Positions 1 through 13,467 of a stretch of 64,000 nt of DNA are shown here, piece by piece. Both the position numbers and the translations under genes were made by a program. Where the stretch lies: the NCBI GenBank assembly GCA_028274465.1, contig CM051455.1, positions 123,229,462 to 123,293,461 on the forward strand, read 5' to 3'. Origin of the DNA: Plantago ovata (taxonomy: Eukaryota > Streptophyta > Magnoliopsida > Lamiales > Plantaginaceae). A model generated the notes under the pieces. The model searched no databases and was not told the DNA's origin. It was given only the letters and a program-made list of their open reading frames with translations. Each line of letters begins with the position of its first letter. Position 1 is the stretch's first letter.

Positions 1-207
1 GATCATGAAGTGACAGGTCGTAACTAGTTATCACATGAACGAACTAATGCACATAATTATGGTATCCTTAAAGTCTACAAGGAGTGTTCATCACCGTGTG
101 TCTCCAGTCCTGTTTTCTTAGCTTATAATTATGCGTAGACGAGAACGTTTGTGACATACTGGATTCACTCACTCTGTAATTGGAGGACAAATTATAGACT
201 CCCTTGT

Positions 208-328
208 TAAGTTCAGTTCAGATTAATTAAGTTCAGTTCAATTCAGTTCAGTTTTATTAAGTTCACTCCAGTTCAAATTTATTAAGTTCAGTTCAGTTTA
301 GATAAGTTAAGTTCAGATCAGTTCAGAG
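208..328. repeat. degenerate AAGTTCAGTTCA-type short tandem repeat
   Basis: Repeated 'agttcagttca' words separated by short 'ttaatt/tttatt' spacers are seen directly across about 120 bp. It looks like a decayed minisatellite within the LTR-like region. Nothing suggests coding or a regulatory role. Confidence 0.7.
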
Positions 329-557
329 TTTTTTAGGGGAAAGAAACAAAGCCTAAGAGGATCACCAACGTTCTAGGGTCCTGAACGTAGTGGTGGTGGA
401 CTTAGTAGAGTGCCTGTTGGTAATAGGTCCATCGGCATGTATCTCGCAGTCATACAGACTTAAACGAATAGCATAGACAACAACGACATATATGTGTTTA
501 CATTTATATGTGCGTAGAGATGAACTTGACATGTGATATGTGCGAATGAACAAATAG

Positions 558-950
558 TACTTTAAACTATACTTGGATAGTTCACATAATAACTTCTAGT
601 TATGTGCAATCGCTTGAGGCATCAGATATGCGTATATAAGTCAATTTAAGTACAAAGGAAAAATTATAATTTGCCATAATTACATTTTGGTACTTTGAAC
701 TATGTTCTATTAGTTCACATAATGACAATTGGGCCATGCATGCACTTGCTTCATACATCGGATATGTTTCTATAAGCCAATTGAAGTACAGGGGCGAAAG
801 TGTAATTTACCAAATTACACTTGTGACACTTTGAAATATGTTTAATTAGTTTACATACTCATTTGGATATGTGTATATAATTTTGGGAAGCGTTTGGAAA
901 CCTTTCGCTGAACGATTAAAGTGCAGGGACCAAATTGCAGTTTTACAGTA
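558..950. repeat. three diverged ~135-bp tandem units
   Basis: Units begin near 558, 691 and 827. Each opens with a 'tactttgaactatg'-like phrase, then 'tagttcacataatgac', then a 'ggatatgtgtatataa' phrase and an A/T-rich end. Spacing is 133 and about 136 bp. Such internal duplications are common in plant LTRs. Confidence 0.6.
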
Positions 951-2330
951 ATTGCAATTTCGGTGACCTAGGTAATTGTTATTCACTTGGGAATAATAAT
1001 TATGAACTTATATATGTTTCATACATTTTATGAAGTTGCTTGGTCCACTCCGTGAATCAAAGGGGTTGCGTTGAAACATATCAGGAAAGTTCAGGGACCA
1101 GTTTGCAAATATGGAAGTTTTTCATTGCAAATTATTTTCTTGGATAATATTGTTCGATATATTATTTGGAACAACTTTTGTGAAGGTACATTGGTGAAAT
1201 AGTAAATGGATTATTTTATGCATCATTGTACCTGTTTTACGCAGCTTCACATAAGTTCCGGGGTTATTTTGCAATTTTCACTTTTGGATGAATAGTGGTG
1301 CACGAAAATTATTATTAACATAATAATTTTCAGATGTTATGGAATTGTAATTAATTAGAAACAAACTCTTAGTAGGTTTCTAGTTGAGATAACAATCTCC
1401 TTGTTTGATCAGAAAAAAATATTCTTTGAGATATCCATTAAATAAAATAAAATCAAAATTCATCTCCAAGAAAACGTGTTGAATGAAATCAGCTACTTGT
1501 GGTCCCCTTAGTCGTTTTCTGAGTGTAAAAATATGAGAGAGACTTGGCTATAATTTATTCAGTTGATTTCAGTTGCTAGCTACTCTAAAATTCTGAAGTC
1601 TCTTCTCTCTTGATAATAATTAGAAAATAAAACCCTACCTCTCATATACCGCAGCCATAAAATTCTTAATCTCTCCATAGCTTTGAGATTTGTTCTTCGT
1701 TGTTCATTCTCTAGTTGTCTCTAGACCACTCTTAACTATTTTTGTCTGAGGCAACGCGTAGACAAGATCGTGGTATCGATTTCAAGAAGAAGAAAATCAC
1801 TTCCTCCTCCCTCCCTACTGGTGTCGACATCATCATCAACATCATTGGTGGTTTCGAATTTTGTTCGTGATCTTGTAAAAGGATTCTAGGAGTGATTTTA
1901 CTGAGATCCTGATTTGTTGTTGCTGATTTTGAAGCTTGTAGTACACAAACGAACAGCTAGCAATCTGCACTTCACCTGGTATATATATATATCTCGATCT
2001 TAGAATTGCATAAACTAGGATCTTAATGTGTTTGCATATATTATTTGATGTATATGATTGTTATTCCGCTGCATGATTTATGAAATCACATGTTATGAAT
2101 TTATGGTGATTCATAAGTTTATGATAATTATATGAACATGGACTTTTGCTATTCTATGAAAACTTGCTTGTTAGTAATTATGTTATCATGGAACAGAGGG
2201 TTGTAATTTTATATTTATAATCCATGTTTATATATGTTATGGATAGTTAATCATTAATAAGTATAAGCTTGGTAACTCGTTATGGCGATATTTGATGGTT
2301 AAGATCTTCTTAGATTGATGATCTAGTGCG

Positions 2331-3467
2331 AAACTTTAAAAATATTACCACGCACCGATCCATATGGCCAACAGTTCGAGTGAAAGCTAGTTTGATCGGT
2401 CAAACCAGTCGTCTTTTCCCAGCTCATGCGAACTCATTTTTCAATAAAATCGAACAATTCTTGCGCCAATGGAACCTTGGTGACGTCTTCTTCGAAACCC
2501 ATGTCACCATGCTCGGAATCGTGGCCTATTGGAAAATCATCTATTTGAGAGTTGAAGCTTTTCAGCCTAAGAAACCTTCTTTTCTCCTCCAGCTTGATGC
2601 GAACTCATCCCTTCTCTCTCTTGGACGTCGTTAGTTTCGTTCAATTCATCAATATCCACCAGTAGAATGGTGCCCACCCACCATTTCTTGAGTTTGGCCA
2701 ACCGTTGAGTCTTCTTGACCAAATCCAACATCTTTCTCAACTACAAAATTGAATCCTCCAAGACATCGAGACGATTGTTGTTGTCGAAAGTGTAATATTC
2801 GGTGTGATCTTCAGACCTGACTAAGAGGCCAATTGATGGGATCTTGGAAAAGTTCCAGGATCGTGATGCATTGGTTCGACTTGGTACACGCGAACAGAAC
2901 GTCCCAAAGGAATTTGGCAAACGCGAACACGATGCATGTTGAATTAACGGAATATTGAGAGACGAAATCAAAACACCGAAACGGGAGGTGGTTGGTGGCG
3001 CCATCAGTAGGATGGGAAAAGATCAAAATATTTGAGAAGCTACTTTATTCATCAATCAAATACAATAATAAAAGACAATCACCTACTCGGCTTATATACT
3101 AGTCAACCCAGACAAGTCCTGGTTGATTAAGAATTTTAAGCTGAAAAGAGGTTGAAAAGTAATCCAAAACCTACTCGTCTTTATCTCTACGGATAAGGTT
3201 TCTGATCCTAATATATTTCCTAACGGATAAAGACAATGGATATTTCTATCCATACATACTGGCTAACAATAAACAACTGTAATTAAAAAACTAACTAGAA
3301 GCTTCCGATGAACATTCGTACGCCCGCGAACTAGCCACTTTCATAGCTGGAGGAATTCCATCACTTTTGAACCGATTACTCAAGAGAAACATCACAATAC
3401 ACAACAATTATTCACATCTTTTTGTTGCAGTATTAGAAGAAAATGCTACATTGGTACCAATATTTAT
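2331..3467. other. no supported gene; possible retroelement internal remnant
   Basis: Short ORFs run on both strands (2326-2634 plus, 2741-3026 minus) but none matches a family I recognise. Being more GC-rich than the flanks and lying after an LTR-like block, the region may be decayed retrotransposon interior. This is inference only. Confidence 0.25.
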
Positions 3468-4770
3468 CACTACAAAAAACTGGTTTTTAGCCACGGTTTT
3501 CTATTCGTGGCTAAAAAGACCGATCTGTGGCTAAAAAGTGCTAGCCAAGGATAGGTCTGTTACTAATAAGCTCGTCGCCATTTTTGGCGTAGAAGCTTTG
3601 TCGTGGCTAAAAGTAGCGACGGATTTGGCGACGGTTAGTGACGGTTAATGGTTTGACCGGGTTGGATGCGGGCTCCGGGCTTTGTGACGGATAGATGTTA
3701 TCCGTCTGTGACGTTACCAACGGATAATTTCTATTCTTCAGGCTGTACAACAGTTAAATAAAATTAAATTATTTATTTAGACACGGATAAATTAAATTTA
3801 TCCGTGGCCATATTGAGCCACAAATAAAATCTATCCGTTGCTAAATGAACTGATTGTTTTTTTTTTTTGGTATTTTGTATATTCTTGTATTATTATTAAA
3901 ATTAGACATGTATAATATTTATTTGGTATTTGTAGGTTTAATTATACAAAAATCATACGAATTAATATAGAAAAACATTTGAATCTATGAATACATTAAA
4001 ACATTCTAAGAATGTACATTCTAAACAAATAAACTACAAAGTGTTAGTACGAAGATAAGCATAAATCCTAACAAGAAAACTAGCTAAGGGTCTGGATTCT
4101 CCAATGCACCGACCCAATGCTCGGGTATCGGTGCCGACGACGGGTTCCAATGCGCATCCCACAAATCATAGTGATCGGGGTCAATGTAGTTAGCCCAAGC
4201 ATGGGACTCGTCATGGATGCGCAAATCGTTTTCCTAGGTAAACCCTTCGCCTGTAGATGTGGGAAGCCTGTTGGTTGAAGACCTTCCACAGCATCTCCGA
4301 ATGCACACCAGGGGCCCAATAGTGCGCCTGCAAGAGTTAAATTACTTAAAATAAGCCAAACATATATAGTAGAATACTGGGCTAATTCAACAATATAACA
4401 AAAATATTCAAGCTAGTGGGCGCCGCCTACCCATGTTGAATGCGGACTTACATATTGTTAATAAATAAGGTAGTGGGCGCCGCCCATTTTGAATGCGGAC
4501 GTACGTATTTTTTATAAACAAGATAGTGGGCGACGCCTACCCATTTTCAATGTGGACGTAATAATGCAAAAAACTTGAACGTTCGTAAGTACAATACCTT
4601 CAACTCAAGGAAATAGCCCCACCTGACGGTCAAGGGAATCGTACTCCACTTCTGGCCGCCACTCGATTTACCAGGAGCCGGCAACGCATGCCAGTGCAGT
4701 ATCGTGGATAGCCTCGATGTGGCAGACTCCGGAAGCAACCTTGTCATACACAGTTTCAAAATTTTTAGTC

Positions 4771-4889
<119 letters not shown>

Positions 4890-5111
4890 CAAGCACATAG
4901 GAGAACCTTCCACCAGCATAGTGCAACACCGGAAGGCCATTGTATGTCTGGCCCGGAAACCACTCGAGGAGTGCCACGTCCTCCTGGGGGGTTGTGCTCC
5001 ACCGTTGTTCATTATGTATGTATGTAGAAAATGTAAATTGAAAACAATGATAATTAGTAACGAAATAGAAAGTCTAACATATCAAATAGAGTATATATAC
5101 AACTTCTTAAG

Positions 5112-5870
5112 AACGGTTTACATGGTGACCGCATTACAAACTTACCTTGTCCGAAAGATACCCCTAGTACCTTAAACTTTCAGTGTAGGTGAGGCTTTGC
5201 GGACAAGATGAGTTCGTACTGTTTACTACATGCATACCATACTTAACTATATATATGGTTTACATGATTACCGCAGTACAAACCCCCTAAAGTTACGAGA
5301 CCCCGCGTACATTTAATTGTAATTTAAGTGTAGAGGGGGCCTCGAAACAAAAGGAGTTTGTACTGTTTACTCCATGCATACCCTATTTAACTAAACTTCT
5401 AGTGTCATCAGCCTATATATGGTACAAACTCTCTTAGTTACGAGACCCAACGCACATTTAATTGTAATTTAAGTGTACACGGGGCCCAGGAACCAAGAGA
5501 GTTCGTGTTGTTTACTGAACGCATACCATATTTAACTAACATTTTCTTGGTTTACTCTATGGATATCATAAAAGAAGTCCATTTAATTATTACTAGGCCA
5601 TGCGATAAAGAATGACTGAAATACGCCGGTACAGTAACAACGACATTAAAAATGTTGTTGTTACGGTACCTGCGTACTACAATCATTCACAACACAAGGC
5701 CAAGTTATTATTACTATATATATATATATGGTTTGCATGCTTACCGCAGTACAAAGTCCCTTGGTTACGCGACCCCGCGTACATTTAATTGTAATTTCAA
5801 TGTAGACGGGACCTTGGAACCATGGGAGTTCATACTGTTTACTCTATGCATACCATATTTAACTAAATTA
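5112..5870. repeat. tandemly reiterated ~150-bp units inside the CACTA element
   Basis: A unit built of 'tttacatgattaccgcagt', then 'acaaactcc', then 'gagaccccgcgtacattta', then 'attgtaatttaagtgta', then a 'gtactgtttact' phrase and 'gcataccatatttaacta' recurs about four times (near 5112, 5255, 5415 and 5725) with indels between copies. Internal repeat arrays of this sort are common in CACTA elements. Confidence 0.7.
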
Positions 5871-5926
5871 CTCTATGAAGTACATTTATTACTAGGCCAG
5901 GCGATAGAGTGACTGAAATACACCAG

Positions 5927-6406
5927 CTATGTTTTAAAAAACAGAGTCGGAGGTTGAGCCGGACACCCCCCAAAAAGGTTTAACCGGGGTCGGACCTGTT
6001 GAGCCGTTTTGTGAGCCGGTTGAGCCGGTGTACCATTATAATATTAATATATATAATATACTAATACTAATATATTTATACTATGTTATTATTCATATTT
6101 TCATCCAAAATCACAATAAACAAGATTAAATGATCACCAATCAAGTAAAATGACTTGGTGAAAATCCATATTCAATCAAGATATAGATGAAAAAAAACTT
6201 CCTTTTTTTTTTTTTTTTTTGCAATTTTACACAAAAACCGGCTCAACCGCTTTCCGGTTCAGCATTTTTGCCATTTTTTGCCTGTTTTTTCGGTTTTAGG
6301 GCCTCTAGTTTTTTAACGTTTAAATAGCGGCTTCAAACCGCTAAGCTTCGGTTTCCGTGGTCCAACCGGTCCGACCGACCGGCTCAACCCGATTTTCAAA
6401 ACATAG
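5927..6406. mobile_element. hAT-like MITE (480 bp) nested in the CACTA element
   Basis: The terminal inverted repeats begin CTATGTTTT at both ends and continue into a shared GGTTGAGCCGG word. The flanking octamers TACACCAG (5919-5926) and TACGCCGG (6407-6414) look like a diverged 8-bp target duplication, the length typical of hAT elements. The sequence after the right end (tacgccggtacagtaac) also occurs uninterrupted near 5620, inside another copy of the host repeat, which supports the empty-site reconstruction. No coding capacity. Confidence 0.75.
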
Positions 6407-6557
6407 TACGCCGGTACAGTAACAACGGCATTAGAAATGTTGTTGTTACGGTACCCGGCATACTACAATCATTCACAGCATAAGAGGCCAAGTTATTATT
6501 TCTATTATCAAGTTATTAGTACTATTATGGTGTGTTCACTCAAATACAATCAGTTCG

Positions 6558-8076
6558 TGTTAGGAAACTTATAATTTTGATGAGCAATTAACCATGTTAA
6601 ATTAACGAAAGTCCAGTAACTAGTACTCTTAAGGTCCATAGGAATTTAGAATTTTAAGGACATTGTAAAAGAGGAATGTTTGCTGAAAGATTTAGTGTAG
6701 GTACTAGTTAGATGCTTTAGTTTGCTGATGATGTACTTTGTTTTTAGAAATGAACTATTGAAGCACTAGAACCACTCAGAATCTTGAAGATTCGAAGACT
6801 GAAGACTTAGAAGAATTTTGAGAAAGGTATCTACAAAGGTACATGTTGCTCAGAAAATAAGATTTTCAGCAACAACTCGCATAAGTGAAAATTTATATGA
6901 CAAAGTAGGTTGTGCTTGCTGAAACTGAGACTGACCACTTGCTGAAAAACATATGTGGCCTCCTTGCTGAAGAGTACTTGCATTTTTTGCTCCAACGTTC
7001 ACATTTGAATTTGATTCAAATGAACATTAAATGCAAAGTAGGCACGCGAAAAACATGAAGACAAGAAGACAAATGAAGGACGTTGCTGAAAGTACAAAAG
7101 CAAGATAGTGACATCTTAAGGTGCAAAGCCTTAGAATTTGAAATTCAAACGGCTCCCTTGATACACTATAAATAGAGGTCATATGGCAAAGAGTATAAGT
7201 GTGTCAACAACGTGATCAAACTCTCACTTGTGCTTTAAACACTCAATCTTCTATACTCTCTACAACCTTTTGATCTGTTCCAAGACTTAAGCTTGAAACA
7301 AAAGCTACTGGTGAAGAAGTAGAACATTCACGGCTAAGAAATTAGTTAAGTGTTCTTTCTTTTGAACAAGAACAAGTCTTGACACAAGAAACAACTTAAC
7401 TTGCTTACTAAAAAGTATTACAAGTTGTGTTTCTTTAGATAACGTGTTATAGCTGAAAATTTATACTCAAGTGACCTCATCCCAAACCTCTCTAACTGAT
7501 AAACACCCTTATTCAGGCGTGAAATTCAGGGGGAATTAATCAAGCATTGTGTTGTTGATTATAAGTCCCAAGTTTGGTGGAGAACAAGGTTACATTTCTC
7601 TAGTTAGGTTGGAAACGAAGCAAGTGTGCTTTGGTTTCTGAAGAATCATTAGTGATAGGATTTGTAAGGAACCTCAATCTTATCTTAGTGGATTCAGTCC
7701 TAGAAAGGACAAAATGGATTAGTTGAGAGATTACGCCACTCTCAGATACCACTATAAAAGTGTTTGTGTGATTTACTATACTGCATTTAGTTTTCAGCAA
7801 GCTACACTTATTGTACACTGTCACTCTGCTCACTTGCTGAAACTAGCACTCTTTGAAAAGCACTTATTGTATAAAGTCTTCCGCACTCTATTTTTAAAGT
7901 ACCAGCAAACTCGTTACTGAAAAGTAACAAGTACTTGCTGAGAAAGTTAAGTACCAGCAAACTCATTACTGAAAAGTAATAAGCACTTGCTGAGAAAGTT
8001 TTTAAACGACGAAAGTTTGAAAAAACTATTCACCTCCTCCCCCCTAGTCTTTTCTTGTTGTTTAAAGAGACCAACA
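6558..8076 (+). mobile_element. solo LTR, 1.5-kb family, copy A
   Basis: The segment starts TGTTAGGAAACTT and ends GACCAACA, so it has TG..CA ends, and is flanked by the perfect 5-bp duplication GTTCG (6553-6557 and 8077-8081). It has no internal retrotransposon domain, so it is a solo LTR left by LTR-LTR recombination. A second copy lies inverted at 25922-27370. It is rich in 'ttgctgaaa' and 'cagcaag' words and contains a ~52-bp direct duplication at about 7900-8000. The superfamily cannot be told from an LTR alone. Confidence 0.88.
7166..7175 (+). promoter_or_regulatory. putative LTR TATA box (CTATAAATAG)
   Basis: A canonical plant TATA motif followed by 'aggtc' sits about 600 bp into solo LTR copy A. 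The inverted copy B keeps the same position (ATTATAAATAG). It would be the retrotransposon promoter, assigned from motif and location only. Confidence 0.5.
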
Positions 8077-9203
8077 GTTCGGATATGGTGTCGGGGGACT
8101 TTTCAATGGGACCTAACCAATATAACGCTTATTGATCGATAGTAAGCATATACTATTAGTTAGGACCCAACGTCTTACCAACACGTCCTAACAAATTATA
8201 ATCAGCACATTTAAATGCAGTACTAATTAAAATCAGGAGAAAGATAAGTTAATTTGTGCGTTTTTCCCATGAAAAGCTCATGCATTTTAAAATGCCCTAT
8301 TTAGTTCCATATTGTAATTGTAATGTAATTAAACTAAATTATGATAAATTTATCTAAATTAACTGAATTTTCAGAATCACAAAGTCCCAAAATTAATCCA
8401 AATTATTCCAATTAATCTAATTTAATTCAGAATTAATAAGATTATGCAAATTTAATCCAAAATTATGAGTGAACAAAATATCCAATAATTAATTAAACCA
8501 AACTGAAAATTATGAGAATTAATAAGAAAACGTAATTTAACTAGCTTATACAAGTTTAATCCAAAATTAACTAATAGAATCATTTAAGATTAAAGAACCA
8601 AATTAAGCAAATTATTTTTAAAAAAAAAGAAAACTAGGGTTTAGAAAATTACTTACTTGGATGAGGGAGAAAGAGCAGTGGTGGCGCTACGAAGACAAGA
8701 ATCAAAATTAATAAATGGAAAATGGAAAAGAAGAGAATGAGGGAGTAGAAGAATGACTTACCAATTTGAATCATAGTGGTGGTGGCGGCTCCGGTCCGGC
8801 GTGGTGTAGAAATCGAGATCGTGAGGAGGAGAAAATGGGTTTAGGATTTCATTTGGGAGAAATGGAGTTTGTGAGGAGAAGAGACCCGATCGGGTCTCTT
8901 ATACTCCTATGTAGCCACGGATACGATCTATCCGTGGCTACAATTTTATTTTTATTTTTATTTTTTTAATTGTTTTCAAACGGCCAACTTCTTAGCCACG
9001 AATAATTTATCCGTGGCTATTTTAGACACGTATAAAATCTATCCGTGGCTGTAGTGCACGAACTCGAGCCTGGAAAGGCACGAACTAAGCGTCCAGGCTC
9101 AGTTCGTCCCTATCTGTGGCTAAAATAGCGATTCATGGCTATTTTAGCTTCGGATAGTAACCGTTGCTAAACTTGGTGGCTATTTCATCGACTTCTTGTA
9201 GTG

Positions 9204-11360
9204 TATATAAACACTAGAATTTCTAAAAAAAAATTATTATCTTATTATATTAATTATTGATTGAGAATTCAAATTTGTACTTAACCTGATTTGGGACCAC
9301 ACAAATTATTAGTTTTATCGAATATTAATTTTGCCGAGGTTTTAACGTATACTATTATATATTATATTATATAAAAAAAGACATACAAGTTAATTGACAA
9401 ATCAAAAAATTATAATAATAACTAATTTAAATAAAAAAAAAATAGCAAACATGAAACTGCCAGGTTGAGCCGGAAAAACGTGGGTTGTCGATTCTGAGAG
9501 GCATCTCCGGGACGAAACGAGCAAATCGCGGAAAAATTTCAGAACCAGGATTTTTCTGAGATTTGCATCGATTTCCACGTAAATCTTTGCGATTTCTAAT
9601 TTTTCTGTTCCCGCTAGTTTCTTTCAGTTGCTATTATTCATTGCTTGTGGTCGTTTATTTTGTTCTGGTAAACAATAGTAGTAGTCCAGGTCTGTTTCTT
9701 ATGGATGCGTAAATTATCATGTTAAAACGTCTAGTTAGCACCGATGTATTTTTTATTTTATTTTTTTGGTTTTGTGTTCACTATTGGCACCGGTATATGA
9801 TTTCTCGAAGAAAAATTAAACAATTGATTGAATGTGATTATCAGGTTTATTGAGATGGTGGAAGATGAAAGAAGAAAAGGTGTGACTCTTCTGGAACGAG
9901 AAACAATAAGCGACGTAACAGTTGGTAACATAAAAAACCGATTGTACGAAACAAATTCTTTTTTTTATAAATGAATCGATCCAGACTACCAAAAAAGTTA
10001 GAACTGAAGCGGACAGCCACAAAAACTGGGGCTTATTATAGATTTTTTTTATATAAATGAATCGAGTCGAACTACCAAAAAAGTCAGAACCGAAGCGGAC
10101 ACCCACAAAAATTGGGGCTATTATATTGTGTAATAAACACCAACAATTCGGGAGCAAATCTCATCACTGATAATCCAAACTTCCAATTCAAAAGATAGAA
10201 GTCTAAAAGTAAGATCATCAGAAAGATTTTAATACACAGGACAGATTAAGATTGATGAAAAGTATGTAGGTTATGTGTGGCAGCAGAGGCCACTCTTGGT
10301 GCGGCTAGTATCTTGCAGCCTACCACTCCAGAGCTGCCATATAGTCAAGTAAATGTCATTTTCAGCACAATCCCTTCAATTTCAAGAATGACAACGCAGA
10401 CTACACGCCGAGTCACTAAAGGACACGGCCCATTACCGATATATAGAATGAACAGAAAGTTGATGAGCTCTTGCCATATTCACAGGGCAACATACCCTAC
10501 CATGTTGTCGATATTACTACTGCTAATAAACCTTAAACAAATAAGAGGCAAGTTTTGTGACCATAGCATCTTATTTTTGCAGATCACAATTCACTGAATC
10601 TACCCTTTGCTTATTCAGGCGTATAATTGGACCAGTTAGCAGAATCAAGCAATCGAATCCAAGATTTTAATCAAAGCAATTGGAGTGAACATTTTACTTG
10701 AACCAACATGCAACTTGGTACTTATATAAGAATAGTAAACACTATCGAGCGGAGTTGAGAGAATTAAAAGACACCGTTACTCATCTTTCTGTGTATAAAA
10801 CAATTATTATTCCTTCCATATATCGCAAGCAAAAAGAAAGAAATATTAAGCAATTGTTTTGTATCAACCCACGAGTCCAAGACACCTAATTTATGTATCG
10901 TGGTGGTGGCAGTAAAATAACCAATACCCATGAATTTATCACGTCTCTTATCAAGTCTCAGTAATTGAATCCATAACAAAGTCTTCATAGTAAATCAATA
11001 AGTAGATCAGGTCTTCATGGGTAATTCAACATCAGAACATTAGACCATGCTTGCAAATATTGATCAAGGAAAGACACTTGAAATAAAAACAAAGGGGAAA
11101 AAAAAACCAAAGCATGACACAGTAATATCGTCCTGCAGAAGATGGGTAGTTATCTTTCAATACCAGAATTTAACTCTACTTGTTCCAAGTTGATATCCTC
11201 TCCAGTTCAGAAACAGTGCAATTTGATCAAGAACTGGACGAAGCAGCTTGAATTAAAAGTCGTGTGAAAAGCACATCTTGCTGCAACTACAGAGCTTACA
11301 CAAGCGAATTTCCAAACTGATGAACAAGCTTATCTATTGGCTCACAGAAGCAAATATATA
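9204..11360. other. intergenic, no supported gene
   Basis: The segment at 9470-9620 is locally more GC-rich and resembles a transcribed leader, but I find no ORF with recognisable homology. The short ORFs here (for example 10277-10597 plus and 9816-10157 minus) are low-complexity or unsupported. A non-coding transcript or unrecognised exons cannot be excluded. Confidence 0.3.
9961..10125. repeat. tandem duplication, two ~82-bp units
   Basis: Units at 9961-10041 and 10042-10125 share 'tataaatgaatcga', 'actaccaaaaaagt', 'gaagcggaca' and a 'cacaaaaa..tggggct' phrase in the same order with a few substitutions. Confidence 0.75.
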
Positions 11361-11604
11361 CTCCCTCCGTCCCAGAACAGTTGCAGCATTTTGCCATTTG
11401 GGTGTCCCGTTAGAGTTGCACCATTTCATTTATTTGCCATATTTGGATATGGTTATAATAATTTTATATTCCACCAACACATTTTTGTGGCCACAAATTC
11501 TCCATAAGTAAAAGCAACACCCACTATCAATATAACTCAATATTTAAATCTTCTCATTATTTTCTGTGTCCAAAAGCAAATGGTGCAACGGCTCTGGGAC
11601 GGAG
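11361..11604. mobile_element. Stowaway-like MITE (244 bp)
   Basis: The ends read CTCCCTCCGTCCC on the left and GGGACGGAG on the right, the widespread Stowaway (Tc1/Mariner) terminus, flanked by TA on both sides (11359-11360 and 11605-11606). Further internal complementarity ('gttgca..atttgc' against 'gcaaatggtgcaac') is visible. No coding capacity. Confidence 0.85.
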
Positions 11605-12885
11605 TAATTATATGCTATCATTTTGAAAATGCACCATTTTGCTTATCTCTGGCCAACACAGAGAACTAGATATTAAAGGAACCCAAGAACCACATGAGCA
11701 AATATGCTGGTCAACTGTACAAGGATTTTACATAATATGCAAAGATAATGACAAGGAAACAATTTCGCGATATTAAGGTGTCCTGTCAAACAACAATGTC
11801 CACAAACATAACATTCAAAGCTGATAGAGTAATAGTATGATTAGTAGAAGTGTCATCCTCTTAAGACTAGGCAAACTAGCTCACCTAATCCGTTCAAGCC
11901 AAATACACCTTATATGCAGAACAATAAGAGTCTCTTTTCATTTTTCACTTAAACCAATACACATTTGCAGTAACTAATAGTAATACATTACACCAAGCTA
12001 GGAAAAATCCATCAAAATTCTTAATCACAAGAAACTTCGGCTGCCATATTCACCTTGTGTGCAATCAAATTCATCAAATGCAACTACCAAGGTTTACCGG
12101 TCAACACTATCCTGATAAAGCAAGAACTATTCAATCATAGTATATTATAAACTGCAGTCAGACGCAGATCATTCCAGTAAAGAAACTGTAAGACGGACAA
12201 TAACCACATTCTAAGCTCTAACTGAGGACAGATTCAGTATCGTCCAGCAACAATCCACTAACAACATTAAAAAACGACAGAGTCATAGAACTTGATAGCA
12301 TTATCCAGACTCCAAGCACGCCACGTTTACTACACTATAAAAGCATCCATAGTCCTAATTCGTAAACCCACAGGCCACAGCTACTACACAAATCATCAGA
12401 TAGGCTTTCGGAATAGAGTAAATCGCCGTGAACACAGGCAGCAAAAATGAAGAATCAGGTAAATCCATGATATATATATATATATTAGTAGTAGTAATAG
12501 TAGTAGTATAATAAACTGTTATTTTCGTATCAACATAACTGAACAGAACTGCTCAACCTAAGAGAACTGAATTTACTTGTATTATAAAATACAACTAACC
12601 AAATATACCAAATATGAACGAACAGAACTGAATCAATATAAACGGAATTGAACTTAATAAGTTTTCCGACGAAACGAACATAGGGGCTAAGAAGAATAGT
12701 TATATGTGCATATATAATATAAATAAAACGCATCATCATAAATCATAATTGCTCATTAGTATTATTATTTATGAAATGAAAGAAAAGAAAATGGAAAACA
12801 AAGCAAAGCAAATCATCCTCATTCATCCAAAATTGATTGATTGCATCTTTCTCTCTCCTCTCAATCCACAATTCAAATTCAAAAT
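11605..12885. other. no gene seen; downstream flank of the S40-like gene
   Basis: A/T-rich sequence with short TA and AGT runs near 12470-12510. The part just left of 12885 should contain the 3' UTR of the minus-strand S40-like gene. No ORF with recognisable homology. Confidence 0.4.
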
Positions 12886-13467
12886 TCAATCGATGAAACC
12901 TGTTTTCTGCAACACGGCGTTCCTGACACGGCGGAGATCCCTGCCTTTAAGCGTCCTCCCGACGCCTTCAAACACAGAGAACGTCACGTGAGATCTCGCC
13001 ACAATCACGTGCGGCGGCACCATTTCCTCCTCATCCACCTCCTCCGCCTCCTCGCCCCAATCCTTGTACGTAAACGCCTTCGGCCACACCGGAATGTTCA
13101 CCGGAGCCGATTGCCGGAAGTTCAAACCATTATTATTATTATTATTATTATTGTTCTCGCTCCTGGAAGCTGCCACGTGGATGACCTTCGATCGGATGAC
13201 GTGGCGGTCGCCTTCGTCTAGGGCAACGGAGAGGCCGGATTGAAAGCGGCGGAGGGAGGGAGGGGATTGGGAGGTGGATTTGGAGAGAGGGTAGGTGGTG
13301 GTGGTGGTGTGGGGGGAGTCTGGGGAAGGGTAGAAGGACCAAACGACGTCGTGCTCGTGGAGGTCGGAGTCGGAGTTGCCGTCGGGGTGGGTCGGGTCGG
13401 AGTCGGGCTGTTTGAGGAAGCCGAGGTAGCGGAGGGTGGTGGTTCTGCGGGGGTTATTGGAAGCCAT
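12886..13467 (-). CDS. S40 / DUF584 senescence-regulator-like protein, single exon
   Basis: An intronless ORF encodes 193 residues. The C-terminal block carries the family signature: MVPPHVIVAR, then SVFEGVGRTLKGRDLRR, then a RNAVLQKTGF tail, at about residues 148-192. The N-terminal half is low-complexity (Ser, Pro, Thr, His) and includes a run of Asn encoded by an AAT-type microsatellite near 13127-13152. Plant S40 proteins (DUF584) are small, mostly nuclear proteins linked to leaf senescence and stress responses; their biochemical role is unclear. The start at 13467 gives MASNNPRRTTT followed by LRYLGFL, a usual N-terminal motif of the family. The length fits the family, and the ORF is intact. 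Family assignment is strong; the specific role is inferred from the family only. Confidence 0.92.
   Translation of the reverse strand: MASNNPRRTTTLRYLGFLKQPDSDPTHPDGNSDSDLHEHDVVWSFYPSPDSPHTTTTTYPLSKSTSQSPPSLRRFQSGLSVALDEGDRHVIRSKVIHVAASRSENNNNNNNNNGLNFRQSAPVNIPVWPKAFTYKDWGEEAEEVDEEEMVPPHVIVARSHVTFSVFEGVGRTLKGRDLRRVRNAVLQKTGFID

Larger units (their letters stand above)
1..2330. repeat. probable LTR-derived sequence (retrotransposon remnant)
   Basis: There is no credible coding region. The stretch has phrases typical of long plant LTRs: three diverged units of about 133-136 bp starting near 558, 691 and 827, a 'ttcagggacca' phrase, a leader-like part at 1700-1990, and a 'ttccgctgc' phrase near 2066 that also occurs close to the 3' end of the solo LTR at 45592-47494. 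I could not find paired ends or a target duplication, so the family and borders are uncertain. Confidence 0.35.

Noticed and set aside
10277-10889. Plus-strand ORFs of 106 and 63 codons
   Set aside because: No domain or composition signal beyond chance; no neighbouring exons could be joined with GT-AG borders.
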